Origin: Pseudolysinimonas yzui
GTDB taxonomy: Bacteria; Actinomycetota; Actinomycetes; Actinomycetales; Microbacteriaceae
Assembly: GCF_014653215.1 (NCBI RefSeq)
Contig: NZ_BNAI01000002.1
Coordinates: 124,001-188,000 of the forward strand
DNA length: 64,000 nt
Reading direction: 5' to 3'
The notes beneath the pieces were generated by a model. The model made no database searches and was not told where the DNA came from. It saw nothing but the letters and a program-made list of their open reading frames with translations. Shown in pieces: positions 25,242-34,267 of this stretch. Position 1 is the first letter of the stretch. Every line of letters begins with the position of its first letter. The position numbers and the translations under genes were made by a program.

Positions 25242-26198
25242 GTGACAACCGAGACCCTCGCCGCCTGGTCGCTCGTCGGCGTGTACTCCGCGGCCGCGGT
25301 CTACCTCGGCGCGTTCGTGCTGTTCCTGCTCGACCTGGCGAAGCGTTCCTCGACCGCCCCCGCTCCCGCCCAGGCGGAAGTCGCGGCGACGGCAGGTACC
25401 ACCGCCGTACTCATCGAGGCCCCGCCCGCGCCGCCCACGGCATCCACCCGCCCCGGCCGCAACGCCCGCATCGGGTTCGCCCTCACGGCGCTGGGCTGGG
25501 CCGTGCACGTGCTCGCGATCGTGCTGCGCGGCGTCGCCGCCGAGCGCGTGCCGTGGGCCAACATGTTCGAGTTCGCCCTCACCGGAACCGGCATCATCGT
25601 CGGCGTCTTCCTGTTCGCGAACCTCTGGAAAGACCTGCGCTTCCTCGGCACCTTCGTCACCGGCCTCGCCGTGCTGCTGCTCGTGCTCGCGACGCGCAAC
25701 CTCTACGTCGACGTCATCCCGCTTCCCCCAGCCCTGGATTCGGCGTGGCTCGTCATCCACGTGCTCGTCGCGATCCTCGGCACCGGATTCTTCGCGCTCG
25801 GCGCGGGGCTCTCGATCACCCAGCTGCTGCAGCAGCGCCGCGAGGCGGGCCGGTTGGCCCGGGTCTCGTTCCTCACCCGGGTACCCGGGTCGACGACGCT
25901 CGAGACGCTCGCCTATCGGGTCAACGTCATCGGCTTCGTGCTGTGGACCTTCACCCTGATGTTCGGCGCGATCTGGGCCGAACGCGCCTGGGGCCGCTAC
26001 TGGGGCTGGGACACCAAAGAGGTCTGGACCTTCGTGATCTGGGTGGTCTTCGCCGGCTACATCCACGCCCGCGCGACCCGGGGCTGGCGCGGCACCCCGT
26101 CGGCGGTGCTGGCGATCATCGGCTTCGCGGCGGTGCTGTTCAACTTCACCGTCGTCAACGTTTTCTTCACCGGCCTGCACGCCTACTCAGGCCTGTAA
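25242..26198 (+). CDS. ccsB: c-type cytochrome biogenesis protein CcsB (CcsA family)
   Basis: A 318-residue integral membrane protein of the heme-handling superfamily. The tryptophan-rich WWD-type motif is WGRYWGWDTKEVWTFVIW (about residues 246-263), with conserved His residues in helices around it (for example HVLAIVLRGV and LVIHVLVAILG). Together with ResB it exports heme and ligates it to CXXCH motifs. GTG 25242 is preceded by AGGA, eight bases away, and lies four bases after resB. The N-terminal loop between the first two helices is Ala/Pro-rich. The transcript ends at a palindromic repeat. Confidence 0.93.
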   Translation: MTTETLAAWSLVGVYSAAAVYLGAFVLFLLDLAKRSSTAPAPAQAEVAATAGTTAVLIEAPPAPPTASTRPGRNARIGFALTALGWAVHVLAIVLRGVAAERVPWANMFEFALTGTGIIVGVFLFANLWKDLRFLGTFVTGLAVLLLVLATRNLYVDVIPLPPALDSAWLVIHVLVAILGTGFFALGAGLSITQLLQQRREAGRLARVSFLTRVPGSTTLETLAYRVNVIGFVLWTFTLMFGAIWAERAWGRYWGWDTKEVWTFVIWVVFAGYIHARATRGWRGTPSAVLAIIGFAAVLFNFTVVNVFFTGLHAYSGL

Positions 26199-26210
26199 CG
26201 CCGATTCGCC

Positions 26211-26253
26211 GTTCGAGACGCGTCGCCTGCGGCGGCGCTCCTCAACCCGCGGG
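26211..26253. repeat. Palindromic repeat between convergent ccsB and menC
   Basis: The sequence runs from GTTCGAGACGC to GCGCTCCTCAACCC with an imperfect inner stem (CGCC/GGCG around TGC). Read on the minus strand its ends GGGTTGAGGAGC and GCGTCTCGAAC match the family seen at 12384, 18356 and 49992. The menC stop codon (26242-26244) lies inside it. Confidence 0.7.
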
Positions 26254-27237
26254 GTGGTCGTGGAGCAGGTCGGCGCAGCGGTCGAGGCGGGCGAGCCACC
26301 AGTCGCGGCGCTCCGTCGTGGCGACCCACCGTGAAAGCAGGTCGGGGTCGGCATCCACCCGGTCGACCGGGATGCGTCCCTCGCGGGGGAGCAGCGGGTG
26401 CGGGGTGACGTCAGCGGCGAGCAGGGCGGCCGTGCCGAGGCCGCAGTCGTAGTCGAGGTCGGGGAGTGCGGCGGCGAGGCGGGCCCCCATCGCGAGGCCG
26501 ACCGAGGTGTCGAGGGCGCTCGACACGACGGTGGGCAGGCCGGATGCCGCGACGATTCGCAGGGACGCGGCGATGCCGCCGAGCGGGGCGGCTTTCACGA
26601 CGAGCAGGTCGGCCGCCCCCGCGGCGACGACGGCGAGCGGGTCGGCGGCTTTGCGCACGCTCTCGTCGGCGGCGATCGGCAGTTGCCAGTCGCGCAGCCG
26701 GTCGCGCAGCTCCGCCAGCTCAGGCACCGACGCGCAGGGTTGCTCGAGGTATTCGAGGTCGAACGGGGCGAGGGCGTGGGCGGCGTGTTCGGCTTCGTCG
26801 ACGTTCCAGCCGCCGTTGGCATCCACCCGGATGCGGCCCGCCGGGCCGAGCCGCTCCCGCACCGCGCGCACCCGGGCGACGTCGTCGGCGAGGGTCTGGC
26901 CAGCTTGCGCGACCTTGACCTTCACGGTGCGGGTCGCGCCGAACCGGTCGAGCACCTCCGCCACCTGAGCCGGCTCGACGGCGGGCAGGGTCGCGTTCAC
27001 CGGGATGACGTCACGCACGAGGTCGGGCTCCGCGCCCCAGCCGTAGTCGATCGCGGCCGCGAGCCAGGTGGCCGCCTCGGCATCCTCGTATTCGGTGAAC
27101 GGCGCGAACTCGCTCCACCCCGACGGGCCGCGCAGCAGCACCGCCTCGCGCACGTCGATCCCGCGGAACCGGGTCGCGAGCGGCAGGGCGACGACATGCG
27201 CCACCTCGCGCAGTTCCCGACCAGACGGCAGTCCCAC
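26242..27237 (-). CDS. menC: o-Succinylbenzoate synthase MenC
   Basis: A 331-residue enolase-superfamily enzyme of menaquinone synthesis that dehydrates SHCHC to o-succinylbenzoate. The catalytic KxK motif is TVKVKVAQ, metal ligands are in RVDANGGWN, YLEQPC and AADES, and the second catalytic Lys is in LLVVKAAPLGG. GTG 27237 is chosen because the protein then begins VGLPSGRELREVAHVVAL, the family start; the frame runs upstream to 27306 without support. It is the only men gene of this group on the minus strand apart from menF, and converges on ccsB. Confidence 0.92.
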   Translation of the reverse strand: MGLPSGRELREVAHVVALPLATRFRGIDVREAVLLRGPSGWSEFAPFTEYEDAEAATWLAAAIDYGWGAEPDLVRDVIPVNATLPAVEPAQVAEVLDRFGATRTVKVKVAQAGQTLADDVARVRAVRERLGPAGRIRVDANGGWNVDEAEHAAHALAPFDLEYLEQPCASVPELAELRDRLRDWQLPIAADESVRKAADPLAVVAAGAADLLVVKAAPLGGIAASLRIVAASGLPTVVSSALDTSVGLAMGARLAAALPDLDYDCGLGTAALLAADVTPHPLLPREGRIPVDRVDADPDLLSRWVATTERRDWWLARLDRCADLLHDHPAG

Positions 27238-27337
27238 CGCCCCAGTCTGCTCGCTAGAGTGACGTAATCCGCCAATCTTGTTGGACTTCGAGCAGTGATC
27301 CGTCACAAATGCGACGGATTAGTGGGAGGGAAGACCA

Positions 27338-27742
27338 GTGACCCTTCCGCCGCCGCGTCCGCAGTACCAGGGCCAGCCCGACCAATACCGCCCCGTGCAG
27401 CAGCACCACGTCGCGGCGCAGCGGCAGGACAAGGCGCCGACGCTCGGGCAGTACTGGCGCAGCGACACCCGCACCGCACCGGGTCGCAAGCCGGCGAAGT
27501 GGGCGGGCCGGGCGGCGTTCTGGCTCGGGATCCTCGCCGCCGCGCTCTTCTTCGCAGGCACCTACATCCTCGGCTCGACGTTCGTCGCGGCGTTCGCCGC
27601 CCCGGTCAGCGTCGTCGCCGTCATCTTCGCCCTCATCGCGATCATCGCCGGCATCGGGCGCGGCCTCGGCATCTTCGGGCTCGTCTTCGCCCTCGCCGGC
27701 AGCACGATCTTCTGGGCCTGGCTCGATCGGACCTTCGGCTGA
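27338..27742 (+). CDS. Small membrane protein with Gln/Pro-rich N-terminus
   Basis: A 134-residue protein. The first 55 residues are hydrophilic and rich in Pro, Gln and Arg (PPPRPQYQGQPDQYRP), then two or three membrane segments follow: AAFWLGILAAALFFAGTYI, AAPVSVVAVIFALIAIIAGI and IFGLVFALAGSTIFWAWL. GTG 27338 has GGGAGGGAAG upstream. No family assigned. A short inverted repeat (ATCCGTC/GACGGAT, 27298-27319) lies in front of the gene and may be an operator. It starts the menB-menE-menA transcript direction. Confidence 0.75.
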   Translation: MTLPPPRPQYQGQPDQYRPVQQHHVAAQRQDKAPTLGQYWRSDTRTAPGRKPAKWAGRAAFWLGILAAALFFAGTYILGSTFVAAFAAPVSVVAVIFALIAIIAGIGRGLGIFGLVFALAGSTIFWAWLDRTFG

Positions 27743-27764
27743 CGCTCTCGCCTAGGCTCGAACC

Positions 27765-28088
27765 GTGACTCTCGAAGCGGATGCGGCGGTCGCGCACGAG
27801 CAGCCGGCCCGGCCGGTGCGCTGGCCCGGACGTGTGGCTCTGGCGCTCGGCATCCTGACCCCGATCGCGGTCCTGACGGGAGTCGTCGCGGTGTCGTTCG
27901 ACGCGTTCGCGGTGGCGACGATGGCCGCGTGGGTGGGCATCGGGGCGAGCGCGCTCGCGGTGCTCGGCGGCCTCGTCGCCGCGATCGGCAACTGGGAACG
28001 CGGCGCGGCGATCGGCGGCATCGCCCTCGGCCTGCTCGCCAACCCGCTCGTGCTGACCTACGGCCTCGACGCCGCCGGGAACATCTGA
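27765..28088 (+). CDS. Small membrane protein upstream of menB
   Basis: A 107-residue protein with three hydrophobic segments: VALALGILTPIAVLTGVVAV, TMAAWVGIGASALAVLGGLV and ERGAAIGGIALGLLANPLVL. GTG start at 27765, 22 bases after the previous membrane protein. The last base of its stop overlaps the menB ATG (TGATG), so it is translationally linked to menB. No enzymatic motif is visible and no function is assigned; conservation next to men genes in related genomes would need a check. Confidence 0.75.
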   Translation: MTLEADAAVAHEQPARPVRWPGRVALALGILTPIAVLTGVVAVSFDAFAVATMAAWVGIGASALAVLGGLVAAIGNWERGAAIGGIALGLLANPLVLTYGLDAAGNI

Positions 28089-28972
28089 TGGCCGTCTCGG
28101 AGCTGTTCGACCCCGAGCGCTGGGTCGACGTCGACGGGTTCGGCGGACTCACCGACATCACCTACCACCACGACACGACCGGCCGCATCGCCCGTGTCGC
28201 GTTCAACCGCCCCGAGGTGCGCAACGCGTTCCGTCCGCACACCGTCGACGAGCTGGCGCGCACCCTGGATGACGCCCGGATGAATGCGCGCATCGGCGTC
28301 GTGCTGCTCACCGGCAACGGGCCGAGCGCGAAAGACGGCGGGTGGGCGTTCTGCTCGGGGGGCGACCAGCGCATCCGCGGGCGGGGCGGCTACGAGTACG
28401 AGGGGTCGGCGCCCGGCGCGGGGCGGTTGCACATTCTGGAGGTGCAGCGGCTCATCCGGTTCATGCCGAAGGTCGTCATCGCGGTGGTGCCGGGCTGGGC
28501 CGCGGGGGGCGGGCACTCGTTGCACGTCGTGTGCGACCTGACGATCGCGAGTCGCGAGCACGCCCGGTTCAAACAGACGGATGCCGACGTCGGCTCGTTC
28601 GACGGCGGCTACGGCAGCGCCTACTTCGCAAAGCAGGTGGGGCAGAAGTTCGCCCGGGAGGTGTTCTTCCTCGCCCGCGAGTACGACGCCCAGCGGGCGA
28701 TGGAAATGGGCGCCGTCAACGCCGTCGTGCCGCACGCCGAACTCGAATCCACGGCGCTCGACTGGGCCGAGACGATCCTCGGCAAGAGCCCCACGGCGAT
28801 CCGCATGCTGAAGTTCGCGATGAACTCGACCGACGACGGGATGGTCGGGCTTCAGGTGTTCGCCGGCGAAGCCACCCGGCTCGCCTACGGCACCGACGAG
28901 GCCGCCGAGGGGCGCGACGCGTTCCTCGAGAAGCGCCCGCCCGACTGGTCGCCCTACTCCTGGCCGTTCTGA
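28088..28972 (+). CDS. menB: 1,4-Dihydroxy-2-naphthoyl-CoA synthase MenB
   Basis: A 294-residue crotonase-fold enzyme that cyclises o-succinylbenzoyl-CoA. Visible features are VAFNRPEVRNAFRP, the oxyanion-hole segment FCSGGDQRIRG, VVPGWAAGGGHSLHVVCDL and the SFDGGYGSAYFAKQVGQKFA segment with the Asp and Tyr typical of MenB. The C-terminal RPPDWSPYSWPF ending is typical of the actinobacterial enzyme. Start ATG 28088 overlaps the upstream stop. Confidence 0.95.
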   Translation: MAVSELFDPERWVDVDGFGGLTDITYHHDTTGRIARVAFNRPEVRNAFRPHTVDELARTLDDARMNARIGVVLLTGNGPSAKDGGWAFCSGGDQRIRGRGGYEYEGSAPGAGRLHILEVQRLIRFMPKVVIAVVPGWAAGGGHSLHVVCDLTIASREHARFKQTDADVGSFDGGYGSAYFAKQVGQKFAREVFFLAREYDAQRAMEMGAVNAVVPHAELESTALDWAETILGKSPTAIRMLKFAMNSTDDGMVGLQVFAGEATRLAYGTDEAAEGRDAFLEKRPPDWSPYSWPF

Positions 28973-28988
28973 CGCCCGGGATGACCTG

Positions 28989-30077
28989 ATGCGCGCGCTG
29001 CGGGTCGTGCCGCCCGGACCGGGCGTGTTGACCGAACTGCGGGATGCCCTCGCCGGCGGCGACGCGATCCTCGTCGGAACCCCCGGCGACGATCTGCCCG
29101 CCGAGGTCGAGCAACGCGTCGCGCTCGTCGTCGAGACGAGCGGCAGCACCGGCCGCCCGAAACGCGTCGCCCTCTCCGCCGACGCGGTGCTGGCGAACGC
29201 CGCGGCGAGCGAGTCGGCGCTCGGCGGCCCCGGCCAGTGGGTGCTGGCGCTGCCGACCCACTACATCGCGGGGCTCAACGTGCTCATCCGCTCGATCGGC
29301 GCCGGCCACGACCCCGTCGTCGTGACGGGTGAACGGTTCACGCCCGCCGGATTCCTCGCCGCCGTGAAGCAGATGACGATCCCCGAACGGTTCACCTCGC
29401 TCGTGCCGGCACAACTGGCGACCCTGCTCGACGATCCCGCGGCGACCGCGGCGCTCGCCGGTTTCCAGCGGGTGCTCGTCGGCGGCCAGGCGACCCCGGC
29501 ATCCCTTCTTCAGCGGGCGGCGCTCGCCGGCGTGAAGGTCACCCGCAGCTACGGGTCGAGCGAGACGAGCGGCGGCTGCGTCTACGACGGCTCGCCGATC
29601 GGCCAGGTCGAAGTACGGGTGGTCGGCGGCGAGGTGCAGCTCGGCGGGCCGACGATCGCCGAAGGCTACCTCGGCGATCCGGAGCTCACCGCGGCGAGAT
29701 TCGTCGACGAGCTCGGGATGCGCTGGTTCCGCACCGCGGACGCCGGCAGTTTCGAGGGCGGTCGCCTCACGGTCACCGGACGCCTCGACGACGTCATCAT
29801 CTCCGGTGGGGTGAAGGTCTCGCTCGGGGCGGTCGAGCGCCTGCTGCACGAGAACGGCTTCGAGGATGCCGTCGTCGTGTCGGCACGGGACGAGAAGTGG
29901 GGCGAGGTGCCGGTCGCGTTCACGGCCCGCACCGACGATCCCGCGCCCGCCATCGCCGCGATCGAGGCGGCCCTCGGACCTGCCGCACGTCCCCGCGTTC
30001 GCGGCGGGAGTGCCATCCCGCTGCTGCCCAGCGGCAAACCGGACCGGGTGAGTTTGGCGGCGCAGCAGAACAACTAA
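28989..30077 (+). CDS. menE: o-Succinylbenzoate--CoA ligase MenE (short form)
   Basis: A 362-residue AMP-forming adenylating enzyme. The P-loop-like motif is VETSGSTGRPKRVALS (near residue 45), motif RSYGSSETSGGCVYDG follows, and the C-terminal GRLDDVIISGGVKVSLGAVE with the hinge and the final catalytic Lys in LLPSGKPDRVSL are present. At 362 residues it is shorter than the usual 450-500, as in other actinobacterial MenE proteins that have a trimmed N-terminal domain. It activates o-succinylbenzoate to its CoA thioester for MenB. It lies 16 bases after menB. Confidence 0.92.
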   Translation: MRALRVVPPGPGVLTELRDALAGGDAILVGTPGDDLPAEVEQRVALVVETSGSTGRPKRVALSADAVLANAAASESALGGPGQWVLALPTHYIAGLNVLIRSIGAGHDPVVVTGERFTPAGFLAAVKQMTIPERFTSLVPAQLATLLDDPAATAALAGFQRVLVGGQATPASLLQRAALAGVKVTRSYGSSETSGGCVYDGSPIGQVEVRVVGGEVQLGGPTIAEGYLGDPELTAARFVDELGMRWFRTADAGSFEGGRLTVTGRLDDVIISGGVKVSLGAVERLLHENGFEDAVVVSARDEKWGEVPVAFTARTDDPAPAIAAIEAALGPAARPRVRGGSAIPLLPSGKPDRVSLAAQQNN

Positions 30078-30087
30078 AGTCGCTTTC

Positions 30088-31101
30088 GTGGCGAAGCAGC
30101 AGCGACCGATCCCGCGCGTGAAGATGGACGGCACCCGACCGGTTCCGCCGAAGGCGAAGGTGAAGGGCGCGAAACTCGCTCCGGTGAAGCCCGCCACTCT
30201 CGGCACCTGGATCTCGGGGGCGCGCCCGCAGACCCTCGTGCTCTCGATCGTGCCCGTCGCCCTCGGCACGGCCGCCGCCGCGCAGGTGATGCCGCACTGG
30301 TACGACCACTGGGTGCGGGCGCTGCTCTGCCTCGCCGTCGCCGTCTTCCTGCAGATCGGCGTCAACTACGCCAACGACTACTCCGACGGCGTGCGCGGCA
30401 CCGACCGCGACCGGGTCGGGCCGCAACGCCTCGTCGGCTCGGGTCGCGCGAAACCGCGCACGGTGCTCATCGTCGCGCTCGTGTTCTTCGGGCTCGCGGC
30501 GATCGCCGGTGCGGTGCTGGTGTGGCGCACCGAGCAGTGGTGGCTGCTCGCCGTCGGCGCCGTCTGCCTCGTCGCCGGGTGGTTCTACACCGGGGGCAAG
30601 CGCCCGTACGGCTACCTCGGGCTCGGCGAACTCGCGGTGTTCGTGTTCTTCGGCATCGTGCCGACGGCGGGCACGATGTTCGTGCAGGTGCTCGACGTCA
30701 ACATCGAAGCCTGGCTCGCCGGTGCCGCGGCGGGAGCCTTCGCGACCGCGGTGCTCGTCGCCAACAACGCCCGTGATCGCGACCGGGACAAGGCGCACGG
30801 CAAGCGCACCCTCGCGGTGCTGCTCGGCGACGCCGGCACCCGCATCCTCTACGTCGTGCTCATGCTCGTGCCGTTCGGCATCCTCGGCTTCTTCGCCCTG
30901 TTCTATGAGCCGGGATCGGGCAGCGGCTTCGCGCCGTACGTGTACTTCGCCGGAGTCGCGGCGCTTCCCGCGATCCTCATCGCGACGACCGCCCGCACCG
31001 CCCGCGAATGGGTGCTCGTGCTGAAGCTGACCCTCGCGACGTCGCTGCTCTACGGGCTCGGGCTCGCCGCTGCGATCGTGCTGCCGGGCGCGCTCACCTA
31101 G
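30088..31101 (+). CDS. menA: 1,4-Dihydroxy-2-naphthoate polyprenyltransferase MenA
   Basis: A 337-residue membrane prenyltransferase of the UbiA superfamily. The first Asp-rich motif is NYANDYSDGVRGTDRDR (around residues 92-108) and the second is NNARDRDRDKAHGKRTL (around residues 227-243); both bind Mg2+-diphosphate. It attaches the polyprenyl chain to DHNA. About 30 basic residues precede the usual start (MAKQQRPIPRVKMDG); the GTG at 30088 is taken, but an internal ATG at 30124 is possible. It sits 10 bases after menE. Confidence 0.94.
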   Translation: MAKQQRPIPRVKMDGTRPVPPKAKVKGAKLAPVKPATLGTWISGARPQTLVLSIVPVALGTAAAAQVMPHWYDHWVRALLCLAVAVFLQIGVNYANDYSDGVRGTDRDRVGPQRLVGSGRAKPRTVLIVALVFFGLAAIAGAVLVWRTEQWWLLAVGAVCLVAGWFYTGGKRPYGYLGLGELAVFVFFGIVPTAGTMFVQVLDVNIEAWLAGAAAGAFATAVLVANNARDRDRDKAHGKRTLAVLLGDAGTRILYVVLMLVPFGILGFFALFYEPGSGSGFAPYVYFAGVAALPAILIATTARTAREWVLVLKLTLATSLLYGLGLAAAIVLPGALT

Positions 31102-31108
31102 GAGCCGT

Positions 31109-31345
31109 CTAGGAGTCCTCGGCCTCTTCGTCGGCCGATCGTTTCGGTGCGGCGTTGCGGGCTTCGGCGAGCTGCAGCGCCACCCGGTCGCGCAGGCCGC
31201 GCAGGAAGATGTACGACACGCAGAAGCCGACGACGGCGGCGATCAGGGCCGCGATCCACCAGTCCAGCCCGAGTGCGAACAGGATTGCGAACGGAATCGC
31301 GAAGACGAGCACCCGCACCGCGGAGAACAGCAGCCAGGCGCGCAC
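31109..31345 (-). CDS. DUF4229 family membrane protein
   Basis: A 78-residue protein with two membrane segments, LFSAVRVLVFAIPFAILFAL and WWIAALIAAVVGFCVSYIFL, followed by RGLRDRVALQLAEARN and an acidic tail, the DUF4229 pattern found across actinobacteria, often near menA. Function unknown. GTG start at 31345. It converges on menA with seven bases between the genes and is divergent from the PLDc_N-type gene. Confidence 0.85.
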   Translation of the reverse strand: MRAWLLFSAVRVLVFAIPFAILFALGLDWWIAALIAAVVGFCVSYIFLRGLRDRVALQLAEARNAAPKRSADEEAEDS

Positions 31346-31424
31346 CCCAGAAGTCTAGGTGGGTCCGCTTTGCGACTACTGACACTCCCCAGCTGCGCCC
31401 AGCGACACTGCCTAGAATCAGCAC

Positions 31425-31763
31425 ATGACGCGCCTCATTCCCGTAGTGGTGCTCATCGTGGCGTTCACGATCTTCTCCGTCGCGCACCTCGCGCTGACGC
31501 CGCGCGATCAGGTGCGCGGCCTCGCCAAGCCGGCATGGATCGCGTTCGTCATCCTCGTGCCGATCGTCGGCGGCGTGATGTGGTTCGCGGTCGGTCGGGT
31601 GCGGGCCGGCGAGTCGCCGCGCAGTGCTCGTCGCGGCCCGATCGCCCCCGACGACGACCCCGACTTCCTGCGGAAACTGAACCGCGAGAAGGCGATGGAA
31701 GACCGCATCGAGCAGCTCGAACAGGAGCTTCGCGACCTCGACGATGACCCGCCCAAGGGGTAG
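31425..31763 (+). CDS. PLDc_N (phospholipase D N-terminal type) membrane protein
   Basis: A 112-residue protein. Two membrane segments (LIPVVVLIVAFTIFSVAHLA and PAWIAFVILVPIVGGVMWFAVGR) form the domain normally found in front of cardiolipin synthases. It is followed by a charged region ending in a short coiled-coil stretch, EDRIEQLEQELRDLDDD. There is no catalytic HKD domain, so a structural or regulatory role is likely. Its 3' end overlaps the menD start by 20 bases, giving translational coupling. Confidence 0.85.
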   Translation: MTRLIPVVVLIVAFTIFSVAHLALTPRDQVRGLAKPAWIAFVILVPIVGGVMWFAVGRVRAGESPRSARRGPIAPDDDPDFLRKLNREKAMEDRIEQLEQELRDLDDDPPKG

Positions 31764-33393
31764 TGGGTCCGCCGCGAGCGAGTTCGCGGTCGCCTTCCTC
31801 GCGGAACTGATCCGCCTCGGGGTGCGCGACGTCGTCGTCTGCCCGGGTTCCCGGTCGCAGGCCCTCGCCCTCGCGGCGGCGGAGTTCGAGCGTGCCGGAG
31901 TGCTGCGCCTGCGGGTCCGCATCGACGAACGCTCCGCCGGCTTCCTCGCCCTGGGTCTCGCGCGCGAGTCGGGCATCCCGGTCGTCGTCGTGACGACCTC
32001 GGGCACGGCGGTCGCAAACCTCCATCCCGCGGTGCTCGAGGCCTCGCACTCCGGGATTCCGCTCATCGTCGTGACCGCCGACCGGCCCGCCGAGCTGCTC
32101 GGCGTCGGCGCCAACCAGACGACCGTGCAGGCGGGCATCTTCGGCTCGGCCGTGCGGCGGGCCTGGGATGTCGCGGCGCCGACGTCGAGCGCAGGCGCCA
32201 CCGACCTGGCCGCCGAGGTCGTCACCGGGCTGCGCGACCCGCTGACGACAGGGCCGGTGCACGTCAACCTCGCCCTGCGCGACCCGCTGTCGGCGGCGGT
32301 GCAGGTTCCCGACGTCGTGCCGGGGGAATGGATGCCGCCCCCGCCGCCCGCGGACCTGACGACGCTCGAGCCCGGCCCGCTCACCGTCGTCGTCGCCGGC
32401 ACCTGCGCGGGAGAGCACGCCGAGGAGGTCGCCCGGCAGCTCGGGGCACCCCTCCTCGCCGAAGTCACGAGCGGGGCACGGTTCGGGCCGAACCTGGTGC
32501 CCGCGTACCGCACGCTGCTGACCGAGCCCGGGTTCGGTGACCGCATCGAACGCGTCGTCGTCTTCGGGCACCCGACGCTGAGCCGCGAGATCCCGGCGCT
32601 TCTCGAGCGCAGCGACCTGGAGGCGATCGTCGTGCGCGGCCCCGAACGGGATGCCTACAACCCCGGGCGATCGGCACGCATCGTCGGCGGGGTCACCGTC
32701 ACGGGCGACCTGCACCCTGACGCCCGGGCGTGGGTGGGACCGTGGGTCGCCGCGTCGCGCACGCTGCTCGCCGTCGATGACGTGCCCGCGGCATCCCTCG
32801 GCGACGACCGCCTCGAGCGCGCCGAATTCGCGCGCGCCCAACTCGCGCGGCTACGGGAACCGGTCACCCGGCGGATGCTCGCCGAAGCGGTGTGGGCGAA
32901 CACCTGGCCGCACGACCGGCTCGTGCTCGGGGCATCCCGGCTGATCCGCACCCTCGACCGGGTGGCCGTCGGCAAGAAGATCCCGGTGGTCGCCAACCGC
33001 GGCCTCGCCGGCATCGACGGCACGATCGCCACGGCGACCGGGGTCGCTCTCGCCTCGTCGGCGGACGGCGTCACCCGCGTGCTGCTCGGCGACCTCGCTC
33101 TGCTGCACGACGCCGGGTCGCTCGCCCCTACCCCGGGCGAGCCGCAGCCGCGGATGCAGGTGATCGTCGGCAACGACGGCGGTGGCACGATCTTCGACGC
33201 CCTCGAAGTGGCCGGATCCGCGGATCCCGAGCTGTTCGACCGGGTGCTCTACACGCCGCAGGCCGTCGACCTCGAAGCCCTCGCCGCGGCTTACGGCTGG
33301 GAGTACCGGCGCGCGGCGACGCGAGCCGAACTGGATGACGCGCTCACGGCATCCGGCGACCGGGTGCTGATCGAGGTTCCGCTCGCGCGCTGA
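31744..33393 (+). CDS. menD: 2-Succinyl-5-enolpyruvyl-6-hydroxy-3-cyclohexene-1-carboxylate synthase MenD
   Basis: A 549-residue thiamine diphosphate enzyme that joins isochorismate and 2-oxoglutarate. The pyrimidine-binding domain has VVVCPGSRSQALALAAAEF and the catalytic Glu region RIDERSAGFLALGLARESG, followed by VVTTSGTAVANLHPAVLEA. The diphosphate/Mg2+ domain near the C-terminus has NRGLAGIDGTIATATGVAL, GDLALLHDAGSL and VGNDGGGTIF. ATG 31744 lies within the end of the PLDc_N gene. Full length for the family. Confidence 0.95.
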   Translation: MTRPRGSGSAASEFAVAFLAELIRLGVRDVVVCPGSRSQALALAAAEFERAGVLRLRVRIDERSAGFLALGLARESGIPVVVVTTSGTAVANLHPAVLEASHSGIPLIVVTADRPAELLGVGANQTTVQAGIFGSAVRRAWDVAAPTSSAGATDLAAEVVTGLRDPLTTGPVHVNLALRDPLSAAVQVPDVVPGEWMPPPPPADLTTLEPGPLTVVVAGTCAGEHAEEVARQLGAPLLAEVTSGARFGPNLVPAYRTLLTEPGFGDRIERVVVFGHPTLSREIPALLERSDLEAIVVRGPERDAYNPGRSARIVGGVTVTGDLHPDARAWVGPWVAASRTLLAVDDVPAASLGDDRLERAEFARAQLARLREPVTRRMLAEAVWANTWPHDRLVLGASRLIRTLDRVAVGKKIPVVANRGLAGIDGTIATATGVALASSADGVTRVLLGDLALLHDAGSLAPTPGEPQPRMQVIVGNDGGGTIFDALEVAGSADPELFDRVLYTPQAVDLEALAAAYGWEYRRAATRAELDDALTASGDRVLIEVPLAR

Positions 33394-33412
33394 TCGCTCT
33401 AGGGTCGGGCCC

Positions 33413-34267
33413 ATGGCTGATTCGCAGATCGCTGATTCTGAGATCACCCGGCTGTTGCGCGTCGGGCCGGGCGTCGACCTCGCGGCGATCGACACGTCGG
33501 CGACTCCCGGATTCGACGGCGACAAGGCTGCCGGCGAGGCGGCGCTCGCCGAGGGGGCCCAGGAGGTCGCCGATCTGCAGGAGCAGCTGTTCGCCGCGAG
33601 TCGCGGGGGCGACACCCGCAACGTGCTGCTCGTGCTGCAGGCGATGGACACCGCGGGCAAAGGCGGGATCGTCAAACACGTCGTCGGCTCCGTCGACCCG
33701 CAGGGCGTCAGCATCGCCGCCTTCAAGCGGCCGACGCCCGAAGAGGAGGCCCACGACTTCCTGTGGCGCATCCGCAAGCGGCTGCCCGCCCCCGGGATGA
33801 TCGGCGTCTTCGACCGCTCGCACTACGAGGCCGTGCTCATCCACCGGGTGCGCGGGCTGTCGACGCCCGAGGAGGTCGAGAGCCGCTACCCGGTGATCGT
33901 CGACTTCGAGAAGGAGGTCGTCGCGGCGGGCACGAAGGTCATCAAGGTGATGTTGCACATCTCGCGCGAGGAACAGAAGGCGCGCCTGGCCGAGCGCCTC
34001 GAGCGCCCCGACAAGCACTGGAAGTACAACCCCGGGGATGTCGATGAGCGCGCCTACTGGGACGACTACATGGATGCCTACCGCGTCGCGATCGAGCGCA
34101 CCTCGACCGACGACGCCCCCTGGTACGTGATTCCGGCCGACCGCAAGTGGTACGCGCGGCTCGCCGTGCACACCCTGCTGCTCGACGCCCTGCGTTCCCT
34201 CAAGCTCGAGTGGCCGGTCGCGGAGTTCGACGTCGAGGTCGAGAAGAAGCGCCTCGCCGCCACTTAG
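33413..34267 (+). CDS. Polyphosphate kinase 2 family protein
   Basis: A 284-residue PPK2-family phosphotransferase that uses polyphosphate to phosphorylate nucleotides (NMP or NDP). The Walker A is LQAMDTAGKGGIVKH (about residues 80-94), the Walker B is GVFDRSHYEAVLIHRVRG, and the lid region has LHISREEQKARLAERL, with KHWKYNPGD after it. It is a single-domain protein. Class (AMP- or ADP-phosphorylating) is not decided by eye. It is placed between menD and menF, with 20 bases after menD, and converges with menF (4-base overlap). A link to menaquinone synthesis is not obvious. Confidence 0.92.
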   Translation: MADSQIADSEITRLLRVGPGVDLAAIDTSATPGFDGDKAAGEAALAEGAQEVADLQEQLFAASRGGDTRNVLLVLQAMDTAGKGGIVKHVVGSVDPQGVSIAAFKRPTPEEEAHDFLWRIRKRLPAPGMIGVFDRSHYEAVLIHRVRGLSTPEEVESRYPVIVDFEKEVVAAGTKVIKVMLHISREEQKARLAERLERPDKHWKYNPGDVDERAYWDDYMDAYRVAIERTSTDDAPWYVIPADRKWYARLAVHTLLLDALRSLKLEWPVAEFDVEVEKKRLAAT